Assembly: GCA_002812745.2 (NCBI GenBank)
Contig: NCSJ02000148.1
Location: 37,481-101,480 of the forward strand
DNA: 64,000 nucleotides
Source of the DNA: Scytalidium lignicola
Taxonomy: Eukaryota; Ascomycota; Leotiomycetes
Reading direction: 5' to 3'
The translations under genes were made by a program, and so were the position numbers. This document shows positions 36,053-48,800 of this stretch, piece by piece (the first letter of the stretch is position 1; the number at the start of each line of letters is the position of its first letter). Below the pieces are notes generated by a model. The model ran no database searches. It was not told the origin of the DNA and saw only the letters and a list, made by a program, of their open reading frames with translations.

Positions 36053-39000
36053 ATGGATCGACAGGTCAAATCTACACCTGCTTTATGGAGAAGAAGCAAT
36101 ACTGCTAGAGACCCAACTCATGAACATCAAATGTATTCCCTTCATAGCGCTGTACACAATGATGAGGTTACTTTTCCCAGATGGTCTCCCAAATTACCCC
36201 CATTTCGTCACCCACGACGGTTTCCTACAACGTCATCGCAGGATTACGGTCAGTAGCTTAATGCGTTCCATACCTTCAACAAATGCTTACATTAGGTTCG
36301 TCCATACCTAGATCGAAGCACAAATGATGAACATCCAACCCAGCAGTCCCTCGGTTTCTCCACAGTGCCATACAACAACCGGGAATTGAAGAACACAGAT
36401 GCTACCACACTGAATGAGCCTTTTCGATTCGCTCAGCACTTACGACCAGGCAGCCAGATACACTCAGTCTCCGATGCCGCCCAAAATTACAGTCCTATCA
36501 GCCAATTAGCTAATAATATGCTGTTTCAGAGACAAGTGGAGGAAAGGAGAACCAAGGATCTATCATCACCTTTCTTCCAGAAAGAGAAAGAAGATGTATT
36601 TCTACCTCAATTCTCTCCAGCTACGCCATCACTCAATTTAAGTGAGTTCTATTGCATTCTAATACTATGTCACCGAGAATATATTAACTTACATATAGGA
36701 AACTACGCGTATGATCCTAGAATACCTGCGATCATTGATAGCTCTCCTCTTCCAGGGGAGAACTCTAGCCCTTCTGCTAGAATATCTATGGCTAGAACAT
36801 CGAGGCCTATACTTGCTACTCGAGGAAGCATTTATACCCAGGCTCCCATTGACTTTTCGGATCCATTTGACATATCTGGACCAGTTGGTGATAATTTTAA
36901 GATAGGTAGTGTGGATGAACTGGAGCTTTTTGATATCCCCAACCAGAATCCTAATGATTCTGCCCCTTTTCACCCTAGTGAGGTGACGGCTTTAGATCGT
37001 CCACCGCCAAGAGCGCATGGGATCCAGCTTGTATCTCCTCATGAACTTCCAGATAGGTTTCGACATCTCTTTCCTTACCAGTTGTTCAATGCAGTCCAGT
37101 CGAAGTGCTTCAATGCTATGTATCGGACAGATGATAATGTTGTAATTTCGGCTCCTACTGGAAGTGGAAAGACAGTGTTGTTGGAGCTAGCAATCTGCAA
37201 GCTCGCCGAGGGCCATGATTCAGGACAGTTTAAGATCGTGTATCAGGCACCGACTAAAAGCCTATGCCACGAGAGAATGAAAGATTGGCAGAAGAAATTC
37301 AGCCATCTCAACCTACCCTGTGCCGAACTGACAGGCGATACTAATCATGGGGAGATGAACGCAGTCCGCAACGCTTCTATAATTGTTACCACGCCGGAGA
37401 AGTGGGACAGTATCACTCGGAAATGGAAAGACTATATTAGGCTTCTACAAATGGTCAAACTATTCCTCATTGATGAAGTCCATATTCTCAAGGATACTCG
37501 TGGAGCAACTCTCGAGGCTGTTGTGTCTCGCATGAAGTCTATTGGCACGAATGCTAGATTCATCGCTCTCAGCGCTACAGTTCCAAACTCGCATGATATA
37601 GCCGTTTGGCTAGGTAGAGACCATACGAATGACCACCTCCCTGCCCACTGTGAGAAATTTGGGGAAGACTTTAGGCCGGTTAAGTTGCAAAAGCACGTTC
37701 ATGGTTTTGAAGGCCCGCAAAATGATTATGCTTTTCAGAAGATCTTAGATTCGAAATTACCACAACTCATCTCGAAGTACACGCAGAAGAAGCCCATAAT
37801 GGTATTTTGTTTTACTAGAAAATCCTGTGAAGGAACTGCTGCAAATCTTGCTAGTTGGTGGACTGGTCAGAAAGTGGTTGACAGAGCATGGCCAGCTCCA
37901 GCCCAACGTATAGTAGCTAGGCACAAAAGTCTCCAAGACCTAGTGCCATGTGGTGTAGCATTTCATCATGCTGGCCTCGATCTAGAAGACAGAAACGCCA
38001 TTGAAGAAGCCTACCTTCGAGGGAATATAAGCGTAATTTGCTGCACCTCGACGTTGGCTGTAGGAGTCAACCTTCCTTGCCATCTTGTTGTTTTGAAAGG
38101 CACTGTAGGATACCAGGACCGGACGCTCAGCGAATATTGTGATTTAGAAGTGATGCAGATGCTTGGACGAGCTGGTCGGCCACAGTTTGATGATACAGCT
38201 ATTGCAATTATTATGACGCGGTCTGAGAAAGTTGACAGATACAAGAAGATGATCTCAGGACAAGAGATATTGGAAAGCACACTTCATCTCAACCTAATCG
38301 AACATCTGAATTCCGAGATCAGCCTAGGAACAGTCCATGACATCTACTCTGCAAAAGTCTGGCTTGCCGGTACCTTCTTAGCGGTTAGAATGAGACAGAA
38401 CCCAAAGTATTACGACATGGATGGAATATATTCCACTCGAGGTACTGATGAGCAGCTAGAGATGGTCTGTGAGAGGAATATAAAACTTCTTCAGGAGAAT
38501 CGACTTGTTTCGGACGAGCAACGGTTTACTTGCACGGAATATGGCGAGGCAATGTCTCGGTATATGGTCCAGTTCGAGACAATGAAACTACTACTCAGTA
38601 TGCCACCTCAAGTAAAGACCGAACAGATTGTAAGTTTGATAATTAACTAGCACATGCAATTTCTTATCATATATATAGCTCCACATTTTATGCCAAGCGC
38701 ATGAGTTTAGGGATCTCCGAATGAAGCCAAATGAAAGAGTTTGTCTTCGGGAGTTCAACAAGTCGCTATTTATCAAATTTCTAGTGAAAGGAAATATATC
38801 TACAACGGCACACAAAATATTACTAATTATACAAGTTCAACTCGGTGGAGTGGAATATCCAAACAATAATGACTTTAACCTCATTCGTCGACAATTCATG
38901 ATGGAAACTAAAACTGTCTTTGAACGCATTCAACGCTTGTCCAGGTGTCTAGCAGATTGCAAACTTGCAGATTGTGATGCTATATCTACTAAACGTACCT

Positions 39001-41071
39001 TAGATCTAATTCGAAGCATCTCAGCTGGCTATTGGGAGTATTCCTCGTTGCAGCTCAGACAGATACCAAATATCGGCTCTGCTGCTGTACGGAAGCTAAC
39101 AAGCAACAATGTCCATAGTGTAGAACAGCTTGTAAACCTTGATACTGCCGGAATTGAACGTGTCATGAGCAGAAATCCGCCTTATGGGAAGAATATGCGG
39201 GATATATTGGCTAAGTTTCCTCGATTGAACCTTACAGCAAAGAACGAAGGAAAAGTTGCATCCAAACCTGGAGAGCTACCAAAAGTCCTTGTCAGGGCGA
39301 GGTTAAACTTTGAAAACGCCTCTGTTCCGATCTGGGCTGGTCGAACACCCTCTGTCACCTTCATGGCTGAACATTCCCCAGGGCGCTTAGTACATTTCTG
39401 GCGAGGCAATATAAAGAATTTACAGAAAGGCTACGAGCTGTCTTTCAAGGTGGAACTGACAAGTCCAGAGGATGAAATTAAATGCTATCTTGCGTGTGAT
39501 GATATCATAGGCACAAATTGTTCTAGTGTCGTCAAACCAGACCTTCTAGCATCAGCATTTCCGGTTCGAAAATTAGAGAAGCAGCAATTGAAACTGTCAT
39601 TTGAGAAAGCTGATAATGCTGGGAAGGTAGAGAATGATGAATTTGGATTCGACGATATTGAAGATGAAGAGTTATTGGAGGTCGTGAAAGGAGTTGAACG
39701 CCCTTCGAGCGATTATGGATCGGTTGGCCACCTTGAGGAATTCGAGGATATCGATAATGTCATCACTGAAGAAAGAATCGCTAATAAATCTCAGTGTCTG
39801 AAGGTCGTTGCTGAGTCTGTTCAAATGGATAATGGCAAGTGGACATGTAATCATGCTTGTAGCGGAGGAATGGTTACGAAGAATGGGAGAGAATGCAAGC
39901 ATAAATGCTGCCATGAGGGTCTTGACAAGCCTCGGAAAGTGTTTGCTCGCAAAGTAAGACTGATTACTTGCGCCGGTCTTGATCAGTATTTGCTAACCAG
40001 GTATACTAGTCCTCGACAGCAAAGAAAGAAGAGCAGACTTCTGTAACTCGTAAGGTTTGTGTTTTCATATATGAATGATAAGAGAGGACATTCTAATTTA
40101 TAGCAGGACGATCTGAAAGATAATTCTTCAAATATCAGGAAGGTTTGTAAGTATTCTTAGATATATGATCAGAACTAAGATAGCATCTTAGTCACAAGCA
40201 CTCTCTAAGTCCTTGAAGTCGACAACTAAAATTATTGGGGAACAAGCTACGGTTAGTGGTTATACATTTATCTTGGCATACAAATACTGATTTTTTTAAT
40301 GGACTCAAGGATCTATTTCAATCCGAACTTAACCACGACTATGAAATCCTTTCTGATAGTGATGTGGAGATCATAGACTTAGCAGAAGAGCTGCCACTCG
40401 TTCAATATGAAGATCCAACTCCTCGAGATTATCGCAAGCTCGATTATCTTCACAAAAGAGTTCAGAAGGATAATGATTTCCGTATCCCTAAATTCAAGCA
40501 ACCCAAATTCTCATATACAACTGGAAAGTTGCCTGATTTATCTTTAGTTGGAAATTATGATTCTAGAAGCAACATTCCTGATAGCACAACTGATCTGGAA
40601 ATCTTTTCAGACATGGAAGATTTCCCCTCCCTAGGGGCTCTTCTCAATGAGAATGATGTCAATAAGGACAAGGCTGGAATAGCAGCCACATATGATTCGA
40701 AGGGGATTGTGCCATCTTCCAAAGATAATATATACGCTGGTCAATACGACAACGTGAATCTACAAAGTCCGGTTTCTCCAATCAGAGGGAACTGCGACAA
40801 TGACGCAGATATTAATGATGATATATTTGATTTCGCGGCATTTAACACAGACGAACCTATGAGCAAGCCCTTCACTCCGCCAGTGGCAACCACAGACGAT
40901 TCACATAAAAGGCCCAGGACTCCAGACTCGGATCCCTCTCCAGCAAAACGGCCTTTTGTCAAAAGAGAAATTCCAGAGATACTTCGTCATCATCATATCC
41001 CTGACTGGGTGAATGAGTTTGATTCAGATCTAATTGATGAACTAAAGGATATCGTTGAGTTCGTTGAGTAA
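36053..41071 (+). CDS. MER3: Meiotic DNA helicase Mer3/HFM1
   Basis: Mer3/HFM1 is a Ski2-like 3'-5' DNA helicase that stabilises recombination intermediates and promotes interfering crossovers in meiosis. Eight exons: 36053-36248, 36312-36641, 36699-38629, 38679-39953, 40010-40054, 40107-40142, 40192-40251 and 40310-41071; phases close for about 1544 residues. Walker A is APTGSGKT with K333. Motif II is DEVH at 434-437. Motif III is SATVPN, and motif VI is QMLGRAGRPQFDD near 660-672. A winged-helix and a Sec63 domain (about 830-1180) follow, with the family stretch TTAHKILLIIQVQLGG. A Cys/His cluster (CNHACSGGM, CKHKCCHEGL) at about 1205-1240 resembles the zinc-finger-like motif of this family. 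Exons 5-7 are 45, 36 and 60 bases, all phase 0. Their assignment rests on splice signals and frame, not homology. The C-terminal 250 residues are acidic and disordered. Confidence 0.92.
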
Positions 41072-41415
41072 CTCTTGAATGTAACAAATACTTCAATTTT
41101 GCATTGCGATTCATGCTTATTTACATATGAACATAGCCTCTATCATTGCTCCTTATATATCTATAGCCGCTTTTTATTGGGTTATCAACCTGTATCTTCC
41201 TGTTAAGACATCGCTCTGGGAGTAGCCTCTGGCCTTGTACCTAGCTGAATCTGCCATAGAAATAAACTATCATCTAGCTCCCTAGAGGTATTAAATTTTC
41301 AAGACAGGTACATGTGCAAGGTGATGCAGGCCTGTACCAAATCCCAGAATTCAGGTGGGCCTGAGTATGTGTCTCTGTTGATATGGTAGATTTGTCTCGC
41401 TGTTGAGAGAAAATA
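41072..41415. other. Convergent spacer between MER3 and PEX11C
   Basis: About 340 bases between converging genes, expected to hold both 3' ends. Nothing else is seen. Confidence 0.5.
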
Positions 41416-42334
41416 CTATCTTAGACCGTCCCAGACCTCCATAGAAGTAAGTATGGTGCTTGCAACAGTCGTATATCCTGATATAAGCAGCGAAGTTGGT
41501 ATCCATCCAGTCACAAGACCAGGAATCAAGAGATCAAATCCGTCAGCAAGGAGTTTCCTCACTAACTTATTCGGTCTCGTCTTCTTGACTGGCGGAGAGT
41601 TTTTGCCCTTCTTCTCGTTGGTACCATTAGGCTTAGTAGAGCTTCCACTATTCAATAGTCCGAGAACACTCTTAATAATCGAAAACACCAAGGAATAAAA
41701 CCAGAACTTATTTGCTTCAAGTAAACATTGTGCTGCCCAAGTCGTCTTCCAGGCACCCATAGCATCCAGCTGTTTCAAAATTAGAAAATTCACTGGCTGT
41801 ACATTCAACCCAAGATATTATTAAGTCAAGTACTTACCATGGTCGAAGATTCCATAATCAGATACATTCCCATGCAGGACCATTTCCCTACATCCAATAG
41901 AGCATCAAGACCAGTGCTATTGTTGAAACATTGGAATGCCATTGAAAAACAGCTTAAAAATTTGAAGAACCGGAAATATCGTCGTCCTGTCACGGATATA
42001 TTTTTTTCTCTTTAATATTTTGCAAATACAAGAACGAGAAGTGAGAGAAGGGGGAAAATGAAAGAACCACCACTAACCTAACGCAAACTGCTGCCGAAGA
42101 CCTCCCCAAAATATCATGTCCGTCTTTACCACGGAGTACGCTGCCATTATCTGCGCCACAGCTTGTAGCAGTCGAAGAACTCGTTCTAGACCACCTAGAC
42201 ACATAAAAAAAGCAAAGTCAGGGGGGCTTCTGCATGATGACGAAGAACGCTGTGTGACTCTTCCAAAGATTATACGGAATTTAAGCATTCGTACCTGCAT
42301 CTGTCAAGAAACGAACGGCATGATTGAAGGTCAT
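41416..42334 (-). CDS. Pex11C-like peroxisomal membrane protein
   Basis: Pex11 proteins bend and elongate the peroxisomal membrane before fission. Four exons, 42334-42295, 42194-42078, 41986-41838 and 41769-41416, close in phase for 219 residues. I chose the ATG at 42334, opening MTFNHAVRFLTDAGGLERVL; earlier exons cannot be excluded because some orthologs have a longer N-terminus. The joined sequence holds GLERVLRLLQA, RRYFRFFKFLSCFSMAFQCF, LLDVGKWSCMGMYLIMESST and DAMGAWKTTWAAQCLLEANK, which together fit the fungal Pex11C group rather than Pex11 itself. A Lys/Pro/Ser-rich loop precedes a C-terminal amphipathic segment ending MEVWDGLR. Hydrophobic stretches near residues 120-140 and 185-205 could be membrane-embedded. 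It is head-to-tail with NUO51 upstream and converges on MER3. Confidence 0.85.
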
Positions 42335-42831
42335 TCTGAGCTCTGTCCTCCTATGCCGGATCAGACGCTCTTCAGATCAATTAGTCATTCTGGTAGTAGA
42401 TTGAGATGGAGGTTAAACAGTACGCTAGCGTTGTTTGTATGATGTAATCAATGTTATAGTTAAAACGGTTGTCTTTATGTATCTAGAATGGTTCTACTTC
42501 TAATTAGAGGAAGATATGGCTGATAAACTGAGATTTACGTTGTCACTAGTGGCTTTCACCGTCTTTATAAGAAACTGGTAATAAAACCTTAACCGAGAAT
42601 GGGATGAAACGATTAGGAGATATCAGCATTCCTACAATATTCCTACCAAATATGCTAAGGTCGACGGTGGAAATTTTACACCAGTAATATTTTCAATGGT
42701 GTGAAACAAATGAAACAGGATTTTCAAGTTTAACTCCTTAGATACAGACAGTCCTGGAAGAGGACCTTCTACGAGTGAAACAGCAATAAATACAGTATTA
42801 ACACTATTCTATGGAAACGATGTCCCTAAGT
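42335..42831. other. Intergenic: PEX11C promoter and NUO51 3' end
   Basis: About 500 bases, AT-rich, between two minus-strand genes. It should carry the PEX11C promoter and the NUO51 3' UTR. No motif stands out. Confidence 0.45.
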
Positions 42832-44517
42832 TTATTGCCCAGGAGCAATAAGCTTGCCTTGCCTTAAGGCATCATGGTCCCAACCACCGGCTAGTGCTGA
42901 ACCGCTGTGCTCTTCCGCATAAGCTTGCATACGAGCTTCTAACTCTGGTCGGAAATGTCTAATGAGACCCTGGATAGGCCAGGCGAAAGCCTCACCAAGT
43001 GCTACATTGTATTAGTTGATGGTCCAATGAATATAATTTACAAGGAATACTTACCACAAATAGTATGTCCCTCTACTTGTTTCGTGAGTTCCTGCAACAT
43101 GTCAATCTCGCGAGGTCTCCCTTGTCCCTTTTCGAACCGCTTCATCATTTGCTCTGTCCACTTGCTGCCCTCTCTGCAAGGAGTACATTGACCACAGGAC
43201 TCGTGTCTGTAGAAGTGACTTAATCTTGAGATTGCACGAACAACGTCAGTGCTTTTGTCCATCACAATAACGGCTGCAGTACCAAGACCAGATTGGCTAT
43301 CCTTCAATGCGTCGAAATCCATAATCTGCTCATCGCAAACACTCTTTGGTAGAATTGGTGTGGAGGAGCCGCCTGGAATAATCGCCTTGAGGTTGTCCCA
43401 TCCTCCACGGACACCACCACAATGTTTGTCGATAAGTTCTCGGAGAGGAATACTCATTTCTTCTTCAACAGTGCATGGGTTGTTGACATGTCCTGAGATG
43501 CAAAACAGTTTTGTTCCTGCATTCCGTTCACGACCGAATGAAGAGAACCAGCTTCCTCCTCTTCGGCAGATTGTTGGCGCGACTGCAACGGTCTCGACAT
43601 TCGCAACAGTAGAAGGGCATCCAAAAAGACCAACAGATGCGGGGAACGGTGGCTTTAGACGAGGCTTGCCTGGTTTCCCTTCCAAGGATTCGATGAGAGA
43701 TGTCTCTTCACCACAGACATAGGCTCCCATTCCACGGTGAACGTATACGTCGAAGTCATATCCGCTTCCACAAGCGTTCTTTCCAATTAAACCATCTGCA
43801 TAAGCTTCTTGGATTGCCTTCTGAACAACAGCTGCCTCGTGATAGAATTCGCCACGGATGTAGATGTATGCAGCCGTGCAGTTCATGGCTCGTCCAGCGA
43901 CCAAACATCCTTCAATAAGCTTGTGTGGGTCTTTTCGCATAATTTCACGGTCCTTGCAGGTTCCAGGCTCACCCTCATCGGCATTGACAACGAGATATCT
44001 AGGCTTGTTGTCCTTTTCCCAGCCTTTGAAGTTCATGAATGACTGTTTTTGGTCAGTATTTGTCTGGAACTTCGCGGCAGAATATCTATAAATACCCATT
44101 TCATCCCAGAAGGGAATCCAGCGCCACCACGACCTCGAAGACCTGAAGCCTTAATCTCAGAAATGATCTAAGTAAACTGTCAGCTAGTGTATCAACACTT
44201 CATTGCCGCTATTGACATACCCAGTCATCGCCCTTTAAGATTATCTCCTTCGTCTTATGCCAATCACCATACTTCTTGGCACTTTTGAGATCAGCCGGAG
44301 TACGCCCATAGAGGTTTTGGAAAATCCGATCTTGGTCCCTGAGACCGCCAAATTGTGTTTTCTTTGGTGGTGGAGCGTCTTGTACGGTAGCAAGCCCCCG
44401 GCTTTGCTGGGCCGATGAGGTGTTCGGAACTCGGGATGCCGCGGCGGTAGTCGAAGGAAGGACACGAGTTGAAATTGAGGAGATGCCCTTCGCCGAAGGC
44501 GCGTGTCGGGAGAGCAT
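42832..44517 (-). CDS. nuo-51: NADH dehydrogenase (complex I) 51-kDa flavoprotein subunit
   Basis: This subunit binds NADH and FMN and passes electrons to the N3 iron-sulfur cluster of mitochondrial complex I (NDUFV1 in animals, NuoF in bacteria). Exons are 44517-44221, 44167-44096, 44042-43055 and 43001-42832, GT-AG, phases closed, 508 residues, the usual length. The first 40-odd residues are Ser/Ala/Arg-rich and look like a mitochondrial presequence. FMN/NADH-binding motifs [13 protein letters not shown] and [14 protein letters not shown] are intact. The 4Fe-4S ligands [12 protein letters not shown] lie near 400-412, with the fourth Cys in TICALGE near 451, split by the last intron. The end [15 protein letters not shown] is conserved. 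It is divergent from the dynactin p27 gene, with 463 bases between starts. Confidence 0.96.
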
Positions 44518-44980
44518 TGTGAGAGATTGTGATCCTCAATCGAGTAGAATGGGAAGGAGTTGACGTTGGTGATGCGAATATTGAGATGATTATTCGATTC
44601 GCACGAGCGTTCATTGGCTAATTCAAGAAGCTCTGCTACGGAACCAATTAGCACCACTTACGCAACTTGAGGATATCCACAAGTATTTGGATTTGTACAA
44701 CTTCTCACCTCAAGACATCGACTATCGACTCTACGCCACTTCGCAGGGTTTATACAGCGTGGCAGCTCTGTTAATGGTCGACAGGAGCTTCCAAAATGTG
44801 AGCGGGGTTATACAAAGGAACTTGGACGTCGACTTGGAGCTCTGACCATATCCGCTTCAACCTTGGGTCGTGAATCTACGGTTGTTTTGTTTGAACCTCA
44901 TATCACTTTGAGCTTGGCTAGACCTGATCTTCTCGCAATCCTGTGAAGTCTGCCAATATTACCCCAAGAATATAAACACC
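44518..44980. promoter_or_regulatory. Divergent nuo-51/dynactin p27 promoter region
   Basis: These 463 bases separate two divergent start codons and must contain both promoters. No TATA box or repeat is obvious. Open frames here are in the nuo-51 5' flank and are not conserved. Confidence 0.45.
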
Positions 44981-45596
44981 ATGTCGACTTCTAAGCGCTC
45001 ATCAATCATGCCATCGGCGCCCAAGCCTCCTACTTTACTTGCAACCTCACTCGTTATTGCGGACCTTGCCTCACTAATAGGCACGCACCTGATTACTCTA
45101 GGTTCAAAAAGTGTAGTCCATCCCCGCGGTCGTCTAAATTCGACCTATGCACCCATAACAGTTGGTAGTAACTGTATCTTGAGCGAGCGTAGCTCAATTG
45201 GACTGCAAAGCCCACCTACGGTTGATCAAGAACAAGGAGTGGTGATCGGAGACTTTGTAGTAGTGGAGAGTGGAGCAGTAGTAGAGGCTAAGAAGATTGG
45301 CGATGGCAGTTTGATTGAGATCAATGCGAAGGTCGGAAAGGGTGCAGTCTTGGGCAAGGTATGTTGAGGCTGTTATGTTCTTGAGCTTGAGACTAAGTCT
45401 TTCATAGCACTGCAAGATTGGCCCATTGTGCGAGGTTGCAGAAGGAGAAGTGTTGCCGGACTACACAGTGGTTTACGGGAATGGAATGCGCAGAATAGAT
45501 AATAGTGGCGTTGAGGATTTGAAGCTTAAGATGGTGTCACAGCATGCTGGAGTAATGAAGAAGCTTATATCTAGCAACTTGTCAAAATTTCAATGA
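44981..45596 (+). CDS. Dynactin subunit 6 (p27), left-handed beta-helix
   Basis: p27 sits in the pointed-end complex of dynactin, the dynein activator that moves nuclei and vesicles along microtubules. Exons 44981-45358 and 45408-45596 give 188 residues, the usual size. The hexapeptide repeats expected for a left-handed beta-helix are visible: ITVGSNCILSERSSIGL, GVVIGDFVVVESGAVVEAK, IGDGSLIEINAKVGKGAVLG and HCKIGPLCEVAEGEVLPD. The conserved VLPDYTVVYGNGMRRI is followed by a C-terminal helix with KMVSQHAGVMKKLISSN. The start at 44981 opens MSTSKRSSIMPSAPKPPT; a later in-frame ATG at 45008 also exists. p25 (subunit 5) is related in fold, but the VVYGxxxRRI segment and C-terminal helix favour p27. 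Confidence 0.88.
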
Positions 45597-45804
45597 TCTC
45601 TCAAGGTATATACCAGCATAGCTTAAAAATTCCATTCCGGAAACATCTATTGCATTTATATTTGCACCATGTTCTGGATAAGTGACAATTAATTCAAGAG
45701 TATACCGCCCCAATGCGCCGTTGTATTTGACAAATGAAACTTATTGTACGTCATGCATGTCCTGAACCTTAATATATTACAGTCATAAACAGAACCAATA
45801 TCCC

Positions 45805-48800
45805 TTAACTATTTTGACCACCACCCCGAGCTCGTTTCCCAAGGTTGCCTGGTCCTCCTCCAGTACCATCTTCACGAGGTCGTTTCATCCCGGTGGGAGC
45901 TTGCGGGTTGAAGTTGGGTGCTGCAGCGCTGAGCCCGCCTCTTTGTTGGCCCCCACCTCTCCCACGACCTGATTGGTATAGATTGCCACGCCCTCGATTT
46001 GGGCCACCACCGCGGCTGACATGTGGGATTCCTGACGGACGAGGGGCATTTCCTGGTACAGGCAGCGAGGATGGCTAGGAGTTGTCAGAATAAGGGGGAA
46101 TAAAGATGTGGAGAGGTTACTTACTGTGGGAATATTACTAACTGGTGGGTTTGAAGTCCCATTCGTAGTAGAAGGTATGCTCGTTTGTTGTTGTTGCGAG
46201 GGAGGCCTAGAGATTCCAGTAGTGGTTGCTTCAGGCTTAGGCTCGGGCTTTGACTCAGGCTTTGACTCAAGCTTTGGCGATGCTTCTGCTGTGCCATTCA
46301 ACTGATTCTCAACAGCTGCTGCGACTAGATATTAGTTATTTTGAGTAACTAGATGTAGTGGCTTAACTAGACTTACCAGGAACGGGTGGTGGTGGTGGAG
46401 GCCTCGCTGATTTAGCAATTTCCCAGACTTCAGCCACTGGCTTGTCTGGCGTGTCAGTTGCAGCAGTCTCTACGACTTGAAGTTTTGCTGCAGCGATTTT
46501 GTTCTTGTTATCCATCATATTAAGTTTCAAAGCTGACTTTTTCCCTTCCATGAGGACTGCCTGGACTTTTGCATTCTCCGCTTTCTTTTGGGCTTCAGCC
46601 AGCTTATCAGCCGTCCGTTTCTCTTGTTCTTCCTTGATCTTCTGGGTTTCCACCTCGAGTTTCTTCTTCAAATTGGTAGCAAGGATTGATTTGATGGTCG
46701 GGTTGGTTGATAACAGATTGCGGACATCCGCATCAGACAGGCTGTTGACATCAAAAGATGTCCCTCCAGGTGTTTTTTGACTAGGTGTTGAGGGTGTGCC
46801 CGACGGTGCTGTTTCGGTCTCCTTTGGTTGACCCTTAGGCGTCTCGGGAGGAATAGCAGGTTTGTTTTCTGCTAGCCAAATCTGCTTCTCTTGTTCCAGC
46901 CTCAAATTGTATTCAGCCTCGAGCTGAGCCTTGGCACTTTCTCGAGACTCCGCAAGTTTCTTGTTCAAGGCCGTCTTCATCTTATCTGATCGAGCCTTTA
47001 GGGTAGCCTCCATCTGTTCTTCGATCTTAGCTGCTCTTTCCTCCTGTTCTTTAACCTTTGCCTCTGCTTCAGCAACACGATCCTCAAGCGATTTCCTCTC
47101 CTCGTCTGATAAAGCCGAATTAACAATGTGCTCTGTGTGGTTATTCGGCTCATCATGCTGCATTAGGACATCAGTGGAAGGTGCAACAGGTTTAGATCTA
47201 AGCTCTGCAACAATGGACAGCGCATTGTCTCGTTCAGAAGTAACTTTTTCCAACTCTTGTCGCAAATTGGAAAGCTCATCTTCAAGAGATTGCTTTTTCT
47301 GTCTGATCAGGTCCAGCTCTTTACGGAGGTCTGAGAGCTGATTATTAAGTACGTCTTCAGTCTGAGGCTCCTGTGATACTTGGGCTGCAGCTACACTTGA
47401 ATCAGTTGCGCCTACAGGGCGAGACGTTAAAGCCTGATCTCTTTCTAACTTGGTGGAATCCAGTTCCTGCTGGATAGCTGCAAGACATTGCTGTAATGAA
47501 TCTCTCTCCTGTATTGCTGTCTCCAGCTGTGCTTTCAAAGATGTAAGTTGCTCTTGAAGGGCAACTTTCTCCGCTGAAGCAGCCTCTCTTTCCGCAGTTC
47601 TATCAGCTTTGTCCTTCCTGACTTTCTCCTTGAATTGATCAGTTAACTTTTGCCTTGTCTGCTGCCAGGAAGCCTTCTCTCCTTCCAAAGTCTCGATCTT
47701 CTCCTGTAACGGTTGTTTTTCTTCAAGTAAAGAATCCCGCTCAACTTTTAAAGCTTCTATGGTCTGTTTCAGCTGATCCATTTCTGCGGGATCTACACGA
47801 TCATATTTGGATAGAATATCCTGGGTTCTCTTTTGCCAGCGGTCCCGGTCCTCTTTCAGAAGATTCATCTCCCCTTCCATAGTTTCCTTGCCTAGTTCCA
47901 GTTCACGTACTGTGGCCTCTAATGGCTGTATCTGACCTATAAGCTCTTCTATTTGCTTTGTCTTTTCTGCAACTTGAGCCTGGGCTTGACGAGCTTCATT
48001 CCGTAATGTGATACTGCTCTCACGGAATAAGTTCAACTCGTTCAACTTCTCCATTAGATTCTTGTGAGCAACTGAACTTCGGCTACTATCGTCATGACCC
48101 TGTCGTTCCTGCTCGAGCTTCAACCTCGTCTCATCTAATTGTGATTGGGCGTAGGTTAGTTGCTGCTGTAGACGTTTCGACTCTTGCATCTGAAGATCGT
48201 ACTGAACTTCAACAATTTCCTTTTCCCGCCTGAGGAAGCTGTTCAACTCGCGCAATCCATCAACTGTTCGATTGGGAGTCGCCGGTGGTGATTCAACCTC
48301 AGGGTGATCCGATCCGGATGATCTACTTTGCTGCAGGCCCGAGATTTGTGATCCTAGGTTCTCTAGTTGTTGATGGAGGAGCTTATTCTGAGCATTTGCA
48401 TCGTCCCTTCTTGCCTTCAACTCCTTAATCTCCTGCTCCAATCGCATTTTGCGTTCCTCCCAGGAGGCTGCACTCTGACTCAGAGTCACTCTGGCAGATT
48501 CAGCTTCTACTCTCAGAGAAGCCGCCTCCGTCTTTAACTGATTATAGTCGGATCGAAGATTCTGAAGCAATTTTGCAGCCTCTGCGTGTTTGACCAGCTC
48601 ATTTTCATAATCTTGCTGAGCTTTGGTCGCTATGGCAGCTTGCGCACGAAGATCTTGCTGGTGGAACTGTGCAGCAGTAGCATGTCTCTCGTCTTCGTCC
48701 TTCAGTCTCATGATCTCTGCTTCCAGAGCAGCTTTCTGTTCTTCAGTTTGTCGAGTAACTTCCGATTGTTGGTTCCTTAAAGTCGTCATCTCGTTGTTTG

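Noticed and set aside
39954..40046. Direct read-through of MER3 to a stop at 40046
   Set aside because: A good GTAAGA donor and a GCTAAC branch site with acceptor open a continuing frame through several phase-0 exons to the acidic tail at 41071; read-through remains possible as an isoform.
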